The notes under the pieces were generated by a model. The model searched no databases and was not told the DNA's origin. It saw only the letters and a program-made list of their open reading frames with translations. Made by a program: the position numbers and the translations under genes. Below, piece by piece: positions 26,595 to 35,305 of a stretch of DNA of 64,000 nt; positions within the stretch are counted from its first letter, which is position 1, and the number at the start of each line of letters is the position of its first letter. The DNA lies in contig NZ_JABURM010000005.1 of NCBI RefSeq assembly GCF_014762685.1, forward strand, positions 682,001 through 746,000, given 5' to 3'. Source of the stretch: Gracilimonas sp. Its GTDB lineage: Bacteria; Bacteroidota; Rhodothermia; Balneolales; Balneolaceae.

Positions 26595-27419
26595 CTAAAA
26601 TTGGACCGGCTTGCTTCCTGTTACAGAGTTAATTATTGAGACAATGTTTTCCGGTTTATCTAAATACACCCGGTGTCCGGCTTTTTTCACAATGTGAAGT
26701 TTAGCATCCGGCAATTCCTTTTCCATTTGCCGATTAAGGTGTACGAATTTTGTGTCTTTTTCCCCCGCAATTAAATGCACGGGAATGGAAATGTCCGGTA
26801 ACCGGTGTCTTATGCAAGGCATCGTTCCGGTTCCAAAGCCCTGCAGGCTGTTAGCCAGCCAAAATGGATTTTGTTGCTTCTGAATTTCAGCAGCTTGCTT
26901 AAGCAATTCTTTTTTTGCAGTAGAAGAAGTAAATAAAGGCATCTTTTCCCAATCTTCCAGAAAGCCTTCAAAGTTACCCAGGATAGCATCAGACCTGCGT
27001 GCATCCAATGCCTGCCGGGCTTGCTGTTCTGTTTCTCCTTCAATGCCAAAGGTGCTGCTTTCAAGAATCAAGCCTTTATATAAATCAGGACGATGTAACG
27101 CCAGCTGAAGTGCCAGCCTTCCGCCCATACTGTAACCATATAAAAAAAGGGGAATACGAAGTTGTTCGCTGATTAGCTTGGTGAGATCTGCAACTTGTTC
27201 TTTGGCAGAAAAGCGATAGTGCAGTTCTGCTCCATCGGTATCACCATGTCCCAGTAAATCAATGGTAATAGGGTTGCAAAAGGTTTTCAAAGCCGGGGTA
27301 AGGTGTGCAAAAGATTTCCCGGATCCCATAAAGCCATGCATTAAAACAAGATAGGGAAGCGTTTCTTTTTCCTGGTGAATTTTGAGGTGATAAGAGATTC
27401 CGCGAACCCGGATGTTCAT
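26595..27419 (-). CDS. menH: SHCHC synthase-type alpha/beta hydrolase
   Basis: Removes pyruvate from SEPHCHC to form SHCHC. The 274-residue protein has the hydrolase fold: the oxyanion strand LVLMHGFMGSGKSF, the nucleophile elbow GYSMGGRLAL (Ser near residue 97), an Asp in AGEKDTKF, and the catalytic His in KKAGHRVYLDKPE. Its start overlaps the menD stop (ATGA), so translation is coupled; this position is the main reason for calling menH rather than a generic hydrolase. Confidence 0.92.
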   Translation of the reverse strand: MNIRVRGISYHLKIHQEKETLPYLVLMHGFMGSGKSFAHLTPALKTFCNPITIDLLGHGDTDGAELHYRFSAKEQVADLTKLISEQLRIPLFLYGYSMGGRLALQLALHRPDLYKGLILESSTFGIEGETEQQARQALDARRSDAILGNFEGFLEDWEKMPLFTSSTAKKELLKQAAEIQKQQNPFWLANSLQGFGTGTMPCIRHRLPDISIPVHLIAGEKDTKFVHLNRQMEKELPDAKLHIVKKAGHRVYLDKPENIVSIINSVTGSKPVQF

Positions 27420-29137
27420 GAGCTATCTGTGATCTTAAAATTCCAAAGAGCGTGTCGCTGTTCCATCGATTCATCAGCATCAGTAATACATTCCATAACA
27501 TGAACTCCCTTTTTTTCAATGAGTTTATCAAAGGTAGGAATAATTTGTTCCGGTCTCGAAACTAAAATGTGATCAATATCATGTGCTCTACACAAAGCGG
27601 CAATCTTGGTATTTTGTGGAGTTTCAAAATAAGTGGTGTACTTATCTTTCATTCTCATTTGATGTATCGGAAGCATCCTGAAGATGGTTCCTCCGCCATT
27701 ATTCAGTACCACAATTACCAGCGGCTGCTTCACTTCTTTAGCCATCAATAACGCATTGGTATCGTGTATAAACGCAATATCCCCAATCATTAAGCACCCG
27801 GGGTTTTCATTTGCTATGCTAAGGCCTATAGCAGTAGAAGTAATCCCGTCTATACCTGCTGCACCCCGGTTCACATAAATCTCCTTTCCATCAAATTCTC
27901 CAAAGAGCGACATATCCCGGACTGGGAATGAATTTGACAGCATCACAAAAGATTTTTTGGGTTGGGTCTCACTTACTTTTGAGAATACATACCCATCAGT
28001 TATGGGGGTGGAGGGATGTAAGTGCTCTTCTCGGAAGGCTTTAAAATCTTTTTCAGTCTTTTTCCATTTTTTCAGCCATTTTTTATCAGCGGAGCCGGTT
28101 ACATCGGGAATATTAAGAGGTGCTTTTAATTGGATTTGTTTATGTGAAGACAAGCTTCCGTCAACCCATTGTTTTGGATTCATGAAGCTAACCTGCATGA
28201 CGTCCGAATTTTTATCCAAATATTCATTTAAGGCTTTGCTTACAGGCTGTTGCCCAAATCGTAAAATTAAATCGGCATTTAATCCATTCCAATTTGCAGT
28301 ATTTCTTAAAAACCCATCAAATCCTTGAATAGTATGACGGGAAATGGGTACCTGAGATCCCGGTTCAGCCAGAACAGGAGCTTCAAGCGTGCGGGCAAGC
28401 GGGGTTATAAAATCAAGCGGATCAGAAACGGAGGTGGGGCCGACAATAATAAGGGGTTTTTCAGCAGAGATTAAATCCGACCAAAAAGTTTCTCCCAGTT
28501 CCATTTCACCTATTTGCTGAGAATATTTAGGAAAAGGTTTACGTGAATGTTTTTCATTCTCAAATTCAGTCTTTTTCAGAAATTTCGGATCTGGTTCAAA
28601 CGGTTTGGAGAAAGGAAAGTTCAAATGAGCAACCCCGGTTTCATCAACCGACTGCTGAACAGCCTGCATTGCAGAAAGCTGAAGGCGCTTGAGACTTCGC
28701 GGGTTTGTATCGGGTTCTCCAACTTCATGAAAGAAAACAGGGTAGTTCCCAAAGATTTTAAGCTGATCGATGGTTTGCGAAGCTCCGAGTCCCCGGTAAT
28801 GGGGAGGGCGGTCGGCACTTAAAATTATCAAAGGCACACCTGACTGTGAAGCTTCAATCACAGCGGGATAGTAATTGGCAAGTGCCGTACCTGAAGTACA
28901 AACCAAAACAGCCGGTTTGCCGGAAGATTTTGCGAGTCCCAATGCTGTAAATGCAGCCGATCTTTCATCAACACCAATGTGTTTGGTGAATCCGGAGTGA
29001 GCGGAGAAAGCCAGGGTTAGGGATGTAGATCTGGATCCCGGTGAAATGACAACATGTTGCACCCCTTCTTCAAATAAAGTGCGAACAAAAACGGTACTCC
29101 AGTAAAAAGCTATATTCTGCGGTTCATTTTCTTGCAT
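27416..29137 (-). CDS. menD: SEPHCHC synthase
   Basis: A thiamine-diphosphate enzyme joining isochorismate and 2-oxoglutarate. The 573 residues show the MenD N-terminus (VISPGSRSTSLTLAFS), the glutamate of the ThDP site within VDERSAAFTALGLAKSSGKP, and the ThDP/Mg motif GDIAFIHDTNALL followed by VVLNNGGGTIF. It overlaps menF by 14 bp upstream and menH by 4 bp downstream. Confidence 0.97.
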   Translation of the reverse strand: MQENEPQNIAFYWSTVFVRTLFEEGVQHVVISPGSRSTSLTLAFSAHSGFTKHIGVDERSAAFTALGLAKSSGKPAVLVCTSGTALANYYPAVIEASQSGVPLIILSADRPPHYRGLGASQTIDQLKIFGNYPVFFHEVGEPDTNPRSLKRLQLSAMQAVQQSVDETGVAHLNFPFSKPFEPDPKFLKKTEFENEKHSRKPFPKYSQQIGEMELGETFWSDLISAEKPLIIVGPTSVSDPLDFITPLARTLEAPVLAEPGSQVPISRHTIQGFDGFLRNTANWNGLNADLILRFGQQPVSKALNEYLDKNSDVMQVSFMNPKQWVDGSLSSHKQIQLKAPLNIPDVTGSADKKWLKKWKKTEKDFKAFREEHLHPSTPITDGYVFSKVSETQPKKSFVMLSNSFPVRDMSLFGEFDGKEIYVNRGAAGIDGITSTAIGLSIANENPGCLMIGDIAFIHDTNALLMAKEVKQPLVIVVLNNGGGTIFRMLPIHQMRMKDKYTTYFETPQNTKIAALCRAHDIDHILVSRPEQIIPTFDKLIEKKGVHVMECITDADESMEQRHALWNFKITDSS

Positions 29138-30584
29138 GTTCCAACGCGGTTAACATCGGGATGAATTTTAGATTTGTTTCATCCCATTCTTTTTGAGGGT
29201 TTGAATCCTCAACGATACCACATCCTGCGAAAAATCGCACTTCATTAGTTTTAATTAATGCACTGCGAATGGCGACTACAAATTCACCTTCTCCATGGGC
29301 GTTAATCCAGCCGATGGGAGCTGCATACCAACCCCGGTCAAAATGTTCCAGTTTATTGATAAAGGGCATAGCAGCGTCACGCGGATATCCTCCAACTGCA
29401 GGAGTGGGGTGCAGCCGGGATAATACTTCCGTTCTGGATACTCCCTTTTTAATTTTAGCATGAACGGGGGTATAAAGGTGCTGTACATTTGAAAGTTTTT
29501 TAATACCGGGAGAAACCGGGTATTCAAAAACATCAGAATATCGTTGAAGATTTTCTTCAATAGCATCCAAAACAAAAGCGTGTTCACTAAGATCTTTTTG
29601 GCTGTGAAGCAGTTCATGTTCTAAAACTGCATCTTCGGAAGCTGTTTTTCCCCGAGAGATACTTCCGGCGAGTCCTTCCGTTAGAACTTCCCGCTCATGA
29701 AATGAAGCCAGCCTTTCCGGGGTGCTACCTATAAAACTTGATTCCCCATCCTGTCTTATCAGGAATGAATAACAATCGGGATATTGATTCCGGAGATGAT
29801 TGAGTATTCGGGTGTCGGAGACATGACTTTGCAGCTTAACCTTCAGCTCCCGGGCTAAAACAATTTTCTTAAATGCCTTGGATTTAATTAAGTCGGTGGC
29901 ATTTTCAACAGAATGCACCCATTGTTTATAAGCTTCGGAGTCAATACCGGGTATATCAATTTTGGAGTTGAATGATTGTTTGGATTCTACATGGTATGAA
30001 CTCGCATCACAAATAGAATCTAAACGATCTAGTGTTGACAAATATGATTGATAAATTTGCTGATTATCAACACCAGGCTCAATTTTTTTTGTGATTGTAA
30101 GGACGGTAAATTTGCCATCTTTTACCAAAACCCATTCCGGAAGATTAAAAGAACCTGCACCGAAACTTCTCCATTCCTGCCCAATATTGTGATCAAAAAA
30201 TGAGAACCCACCCAAAAGATGAACGGAGGCCAAATGATGCTTTACATTTGAAATATGGTAAACTTTGCTGAGTAACTCTTTCCCTTGATCAGAAGATTCT
30301 CTAAAACGATTTTTACCGGTTGTTTGAATACGTTCAAGAGATCCGCCGGCAGCAATTGCAAATCCATTCGACGGTTTTTCCCAATAATATTGAAAGCTTT
30401 TCGAATCAGCATTTTGTTCTAAAACAGCAAGGGCATCTACAACCGGTATCTGAATTGAAAAAGAAAGGTATTGTTTTTCCGGGTGGGCAGAGGTGAATTC
30501 AATAGCTTCACTTAGAGCCAAACTTGATATTTGCTGCCCGAAGCATTCTTTTACCTCATTAAAAACGGGATTCTCTGAATCCAT
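29124..30584 (-). CDS. menF: Isochorismate synthase
   Basis: First committed step of menaquinone synthesis, chorismate to isochorismate. The 486-residue protein has the chorismate-binding domain in its C-terminal half: SFIGSTPERLASF, EGLAGSISRGKT, HPTPAVGGYPRDAA, and the Mg-site ending FFAGCGIVEDSNPQKEWDETNLK. The N-terminal 200 residues are divergent, as usual. Leads the four-gene men group on this strand. Confidence 0.95.
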   Translation of the reverse strand: MDSENPVFNEVKECFGQQISSLALSEAIEFTSAHPEKQYLSFSIQIPVVDALAVLEQNADSKSFQYYWEKPSNGFAIAAGGSLERIQTTGKNRFRESSDQGKELLSKVYHISNVKHHLASVHLLGGFSFFDHNIGQEWRSFGAGSFNLPEWVLVKDGKFTVLTITKKIEPGVDNQQIYQSYLSTLDRLDSICDASSYHVESKQSFNSKIDIPGIDSEAYKQWVHSVENATDLIKSKAFKKIVLARELKVKLQSHVSDTRILNHLRNQYPDCYSFLIRQDGESSFIGSTPERLASFHEREVLTEGLAGSISRGKTASEDAVLEHELLHSQKDLSEHAFVLDAIEENLQRYSDVFEYPVSPGIKKLSNVQHLYTPVHAKIKKGVSRTEVLSRLHPTPAVGGYPRDAAMPFINKLEHFDRGWYAAPIGWINAHGEGEFVVAIRSALIKTNEVRFFAGCGIVEDSNPQKEWDETNLKFIPMLTALEHARK

Positions 30585-30755
30585 ATAACATTGATTTTAA
30601 TTTTCAATATAAATTGAAAGTACGGATTATTAGAGCAATGTTAAACTATTTTGTTTTGGTTTTCGAGAGAAATTTAATAATGCTTCTAAACAGAGGAAGA
30701 TAAAAATCAGCGCTCTTTATAAAGGGAAAATCAAGAGTTAGCTTTTATTTCACTT

Positions 30756-31031
30756 TTATTGGGCGTCATCATTATCGCCGGTAGCATAAGGATTGTGAAT
30801 ACCATACTCATCAGGATTGTATTCAGCTAATTTGAAGAAATGCTCCCATGCTGCTTCACTTTTGCCATCTTTATCTACCCAGGTAGGATGGCTTTGTTTA
30901 ATGAGCCCGACCACTCGCTTGGCGTAAGAAACTCGTTCCTGGGTATCTTCAATTCGGGGAAGTGCGGCAATCATGAGGTCGAGATTATAACCGCAGTCAA
31001 AGTCTTTTGGTTTTTCTTGATGTATAAACAT
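30756..31031 (-). CDS. Small DUF4290-like protein
   Basis: 91 residues, soluble. The pattern YNLDLMIAALPRIEDTQERVSYAKRVVGLI, a short spacer, then a Trp (AWEHFFKLAEYN) and an ending with NPYA resembles the N-terminal half of DUF4290, a Bacteroidota protein of unknown function that is normally about twice as long. It may be a short version. It lies 171 bp upstream of menF and is divergent from the gene at 31212. Confidence 0.6.
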   Translation of the reverse strand: MFIHQEKPKDFDCGYNLDLMIAALPRIEDTQERVSYAKRVVGLIKQSHPTWVDKDGKSEAAWEHFFKLAEYNPDEYGIHNPYATGDNDDAQ

Positions 31032-31211
31032 TGGGAAGATTAGGTAAAACTGTTTCTTCGAAAATAAGGGATATTCCTTTGAGATTACAAAGAGTTTTTA
31101 TTTCAAGCGAATTTGCTTTTCGTAATCAGATTAAAATATTCATAAGCCTATAGTTGAATTATTTCTTAGTTTTAAGGTTTAGGTTCAGAAACTATCATTA
31201 CAAATAAATTC

Positions 31212-32195
31212 ATGTATAACAATTCTATTCTTGAAACAGTAGGGAATACCCCACTTATCAAATTAAATCATGTTAACGGCAATTCTGCAGGTACTCTGTT
31301 GGCTAAAGTTGAATATTTCAACCCCGGCCACAGTATCAAGGATCGTATTGCCATAAAAATGATTGATGATGCAGAGAAAAAGGGACTGTTAAAACCCGGT
31401 GGCACCATTATTGAAGGGACTTCCGGGAATACAGGAATGGGATTGGCACTTGTGGCTGTAAACCGTGGATATAAATGCATTTTTACCACCACGGATAAAC
31501 AAAGCAAAACCAAAGTAGATCTGCTTAAAGCGTTGGGCGCAGAAGTAATCGTTTGCCCAACCAATGTAGAGGCTGATCATCCCGATAGTTACTATTCTGT
31601 AGCCAAAAGATTAAGCGAGGAAATTGAAAACTCTTATTATCCCAATCAGTATGAAAATAAGAGTAATTTTTTGGCGCATTACGAAACAACCGGGCCGGAA
31701 ATTTGGGAGCAAACAGAGGGCAAAATCACCCATTATGTAGCCGGGATGGGAACTGGCGGAACCGTTTCGGGAGCCGGAAAATATTTGAAAGAGCAGAATC
31801 CCGATATCAAGGTAATTGGAATTGACAGTGTAGGATCCGTATATAAAAAATATTTTGAAACCGGTGAATTCGATAAAAATGAGATAAAACCTTACATGAC
31901 GGAAGGAATTGGCGAGGACATCATCCCCGGCACCATTGATTTTGATTATGTAGATGAAGTTATACAGGTAAATGATAAAGATTCTGCACTGGTAACCCGG
32001 AGACTGGCTCGTGAAGAAGGATTATTACTCGGTTGGTCGTGCGGAGCAGCGGTTAAAGGGGCTCTGGATTACATATCTGAGAATCCTTTAGGAAAGGATG
32101 ATATAATGGTTATCATAATGCCGGATAGCGGGACCCGTTATATTCATAAGGTTTATAACGATGACTGGATGAAAGAACAGGGATTTTTGGATTAA
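31212..32195 (+). CDS. PLP-dependent cysteine synthase / cystathionine beta-synthase family enzyme
   Basis: 327 residues of the fold type II PLP family. The PLP lysine is in NPGHSIKDRIA (near residue 42), the asparagine loop is EGTSGNTGMG, and the phosphate-binding GMGTGGTVSGAGKYL is near residue 178. Family members make cysteine from O-acetylserine or condense serine with homocysteine. The sequence DSVGSVYKKYFETGEF and the absence of C-terminal CBS domains leave both possible, with a cystathionine beta-synthase-like assignment slightly favoured. No cysE or sulfur-assimilation genes are adjacent. Confidence 0.9.
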   Translation: MYNNSILETVGNTPLIKLNHVNGNSAGTLLAKVEYFNPGHSIKDRIAIKMIDDAEKKGLLKPGGTIIEGTSGNTGMGLALVAVNRGYKCIFTTTDKQSKTKVDLLKALGAEVIVCPTNVEADHPDSYYSVAKRLSEEIENSYYPNQYENKSNFLAHYETTGPEIWEQTEGKITHYVAGMGTGGTVSGAGKYLKEQNPDIKVIGIDSVGSVYKKYFETGEFDKNEIKPYMTEGIGEDIIPGTIDFDYVDEVIQVNDKDSALVTRRLAREEGLLLGWSCGAAVKGALDYISENPLGKDDIMVIIMPDSGTRYIHKVYNDDWMKEQGFLD

Positions 32196-32251
32196 TAGAT
32201 CCCTAAATTTGTATTTTGTAAGTCAATAAATTTCAATTATAAAAAAATATT

Positions 32252-32569
32252 ATGGCCAAGAAAGATCAGACGATGAATCCCGGACAAATGGAAATTGAAT
32301 TAAAAGAAGAAGAAGCAACGGGCACTTACTCAAATCTTGTAATGATTACCCACTCGCCATCAGAATTTATCCTGGATTTTATTGCGGTGATGCCGGGGGT
32401 ACCCAAGGCTAAAGTAGTAAAAAGAATGATTTTGACCCCGGATCATGCAAAGCGATTGGCGAATGCATTAAATGATAATGTTGCGCGCTACGAAAAAGAG
32501 CACGGGGCTATTAGTTCCCAGGATAAAGTTGATATGCACATGTATCGGGGGCCCCAACCGGAAGCGTAA
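32252..32569 (+). CDS. DUF3467 family protein
   Basis: 105 residues. The segment YSNLVMITHSPSEFILDFIAVMPGVPKAKVVKRMILTPDHAKRL is the DUF3467 core, a small conserved protein widespread in Bacteroidota, with unknown function. It has no signal peptide or membrane helix. It starts 56 bp after the synthase gene, in the same direction, and may share its transcript; a TAAATTTG box at 32204-32211 could be an internal promoter. Confidence 0.88.
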   Translation: MAKKDQTMNPGQMEIELKEEEATGTYSNLVMITHSPSEFILDFIAVMPGVPKAKVVKRMILTPDHAKRLANALNDNVARYEKEHGAISSQDKVDMHMYRGPQPEA

Positions 32570-32580
32570 GAATATTGAAG

Positions 32581-33663
32581 TTATTTTTTTGCTTCGAGAA
32601 GCAGTCCTATTCCCACAAGGAAGAAGAAGATATGGGGCAGTGTAGCTGCTAACTCAGGTGAGAGCGCTCCATAATAGCCAAAAGGTTCAATGATTTTCAT
32701 AAAGGCCAGGTAAAGAAAACTGATAGTCAGACCTGCTGCCAAATAAGCTCCTTTGCCACCTCTTCTGCGAACACTTGCAAATGCAAAGCCCACTATAATT
32801 ACCACAATTATCGAAAAAGGATAGGCTAATCTCCCATAAAACTGCACTTGCGGGATCTCAATTCCGCCGGCTCCGCTTCTCTTTATAGAATTGATGTATT
32901 CAATGGCTTCGGCATAGGTTAGCTGGTAAACGTCAGAAGTTGTCCGAGCTAGGTCTCTTGGAAAAATGTTAATTACAGTGTCTTTCTGACTGATTTTTTC
33001 CTCTTTATACCCGGTTTCTGTAAAAATGAGTTCGGTGGCGTTCTCAAGTCTCCAGCTTTGGGTTGTATCGATCCAAACCATTCGGTTTGCTGTGGTAGTA
33101 CGGGTGATTTTTTCATTTTCAAACTCAATGAGACGAATACGGTAGGCAATCAGCTGCTTATTATCAAAATAATTGACTTGCAGTTTTGTGTTTTGAGATG
33201 GTTGACGATAGATATCGCTTTGGTCAATTCTTTCGGTTTTACTTTGAAGATACTTTTCCTCGAAGGCTATTCGTTCCGTATTTGATTTAGGTATAATGAA
33301 TGCATCAAGCAGGCTAATGCCTACAGCACAAATAAGTGAAAAGACGATGTAAGGAACTATTAGCCTGTATAAACTAACCCCTGCAGCCTTCAATGCTGTT
33401 ATTTCCAACCGGTCAGAAAGTTGGCCCGTTAAGAATAGGCAAGCAACAAAAACAGCTACCGGCAATACCAATCGTGTCATCTCAGGAATGAAGTTGAGGT
33501 AATAGTTCCTGAATATTTCAGCCATTTCGGCTCCCTGGTCGGCAAAATCATCACTGTTTTCAGAGAAATCAATCATGATGAATATGAAAATAAGCATCAG
33601 CAACACGAACAACGTTATTGCAGTTAGCCTCAGGAATATATATCGGTCAAAATGTTTAATCAC
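32581..33663 (-). CDS. lptG: LptF/LptG family LPS export permease (shorter copy)
   Basis: A YjgP/YjgQ-family inner-membrane subunit of the LptBFG transporter that extracts LPS. 360 residues: three N-terminal helices (about residues 10-30, 58-82, 100-120), a periplasmic beta-jellyroll, and three C-terminal helices. GTG 33663 is the start and overlaps the previous gene by 8 bp, so the pair is coupled. The F/G split within the pair is by length and order only. lptB is not in the window. Confidence 0.88.
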   Translation of the reverse strand: MIKHFDRYIFLRLTAITLFVLLMLIFIFIMIDFSENSDDFADQGAEMAEIFRNYYLNFIPEMTRLVLPVAVFVACLFLTGQLSDRLEITALKAAGVSLYRLIVPYIVFSLICAVGISLLDAFIIPKSNTERIAFEEKYLQSKTERIDQSDIYRQPSQNTKLQVNYFDNKQLIAYRIRLIEFENEKITRTTTANRMVWIDTTQSWRLENATELIFTETGYKEEKISQKDTVINIFPRDLARTTSDVYQLTYAEAIEYINSIKRSGAGGIEIPQVQFYGRLAYPFSIIVVIIVGFAFASVRRRGGKGAYLAAGLTISFLYLAFMKIIEPFGYYGALSPELAATLPHIFFFLVGIGLLLEAKK

Positions 33664-35086
33664 TTTTCTTAAATAAATCTTTAATACTAAAACCAGTTGC
33701 TAAATGGATGATGAGATATATTCCGGCTATTGAGAGTACGATATTAAATGTCCACATGCCTATAAAAGGGGATACGAGCAGACGATCGGCCAATTTTTCT
33801 CCCTGAATTAAAGCTACCCAGTAAAAAGTTAAAACCACAGTGCTTATGAGTGCGGCAAAACCGAAATTACCCCTTTTTGTCATGATGCCAACAGGGGCCC
33901 CAAATAGTATAAAAACTACACAGGCAAAGGGGATGGAAAGTTTTTTATGGATTTCGACTAAATACCGGGCAATTCTTTTTTTCCGCCATTCAATATTCGA
34001 TTGTATCGATTCTAATCGTTTTTGATATTCTGTCAATTGCCGGATAGATTCACTGAGTAAAGACCGTTGGGTGGACGCATTGTCAAAATGATTGGGAACG
34101 ATATACCCACTCTCAAAAGCTGGAATTGGTTTGGTATTGGTATTTTTCGACATTTGTTGGTGAACAAAATAAGATTCCCCACCCCCATATTTCCTGGAAG
34201 CAATAAGGCTGGAGTCTTTGCCGGCCATAGCTACTTGTTTATTAACTTCCTTGTAGAGAGAGTCCACCACTATGAACATAGCTCTTGAACTCATGGTTCT
34301 GTCACTGCGGTTTCGATCTTCCGGATCGGATCTCATAAAGGAAAGGTCAGACAGATCCAATGTCATTACATGCTTGTCAAAGGTATTTCGCTCAATTAAA
34401 GTATTATTGCCCCGTTTGGGTTGAGTAAACTTGAGGCTGTATCCATTCATCAGGTTTAAGTTCAGGGCTTGAGCATTTTTACTTACCAATAAGCCTTTTT
34501 CTGCGATTATATAAGCCCGGTCGCGATTATTTTCGGGTTTTTGAAATAGAGTAATGTCGTAAAGACTGTCAGTTTCACCGTCAATTTTCTCCACTAAAAA
34601 GGTATACCCTTCTATACCGTCATAAAAGATATTTGGTTTTAACTCGAAACCCGGCTTTTTGACTCTGATATCAATAAAAAGAGACCGTGCCTTTTGATTG
34701 GCCTCAGGCAAAACATTATTTGAAAACCAAGCGAGCCCTACAAAAAGTAAAAGGGACGTTATTAAAACGGGACGTATGATTTTCATGGGATTAATACCGG
34801 AAGCCCGAAGTGCGGTAAGTTCATTTAGTTCTGAAAACTTACCATATGCCATTAATGTAGCTACAAGTACCGCCATAGGAGCCGCTAAGACTACCATATA
34901 AGCCAAATTCGTCAGGATTAACTCAATGATAACTTTAAGCGGAATGTCTTTACCAATCAGATTATCAATATGCAGAATCAAAAACTGCATTAACAAAAGA
35001 AACATCAGCGTAAAAAAGCAGAATAGAAAAGGATTGACATGCCTTTTAAGCAGGTCTATTTGTAGTTTATTGATAAATTTACCCAC
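33656..35086 (-). CDS. lptF: LptF/LptG family LPS export permease (longer copy)
   Basis: 476 residues with the same six-helix layout as its neighbour, and the conserved MVVLAAPMAVLVATLMAYGKFSELNELTALRASG block near residues 58-92 that contacts the ATPase. The periplasmic region is about 110 residues longer than in the partner, as often seen in Bacteroidota. GTG start at 35086. Divergent from sprA across a 219-bp gap. Confidence 0.88.
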   Translation of the reverse strand: MGKFINKLQIDLLKRHVNPFLFCFFTLMFLLLMQFLILHIDNLIGKDIPLKVIIELILTNLAYMVVLAAPMAVLVATLMAYGKFSELNELTALRASGINPMKIIRPVLITSLLLFVGLAWFSNNVLPEANQKARSLFIDIRVKKPGFELKPNIFYDGIEGYTFLVEKIDGETDSLYDITLFQKPENNRDRAYIIAEKGLLVSKNAQALNLNLMNGYSLKFTQPKRGNNTLIERNTFDKHVMTLDLSDLSFMRSDPEDRNRSDRTMSSRAMFIVVDSLYKEVNKQVAMAGKDSSLIASRKYGGGESYFVHQQMSKNTNTKPIPAFESGYIVPNHFDNASTQRSLLSESIRQLTEYQKRLESIQSNIEWRKKRIARYLVEIHKKLSIPFACVVFILFGAPVGIMTKRGNFGFAALISTVVLTFYWVALIQGEKLADRLLVSPFIGMWTFNIVLSIAGIYLIIHLATGFSIKDLFKKSD

Positions 35087-35305
35087 TGCTATTCCGGTAC
35101 TTGTGAATTTTTATTAACAACTGTAAATGATAGACATTTTAATTACGAGTGAAAAATGCCATTGGTGTATTAAATTTTCAAGATATTGAAATATATGGTA
35201 TTATCGGACGCAACCAAGCATGTGCAAATTAAAAAAAGATAAACAGGTCAGCCTATCGCCTAAAGCTACAGAAAATTAGTAATAACCGAGTCAGTAATTA
35301 ATCCG

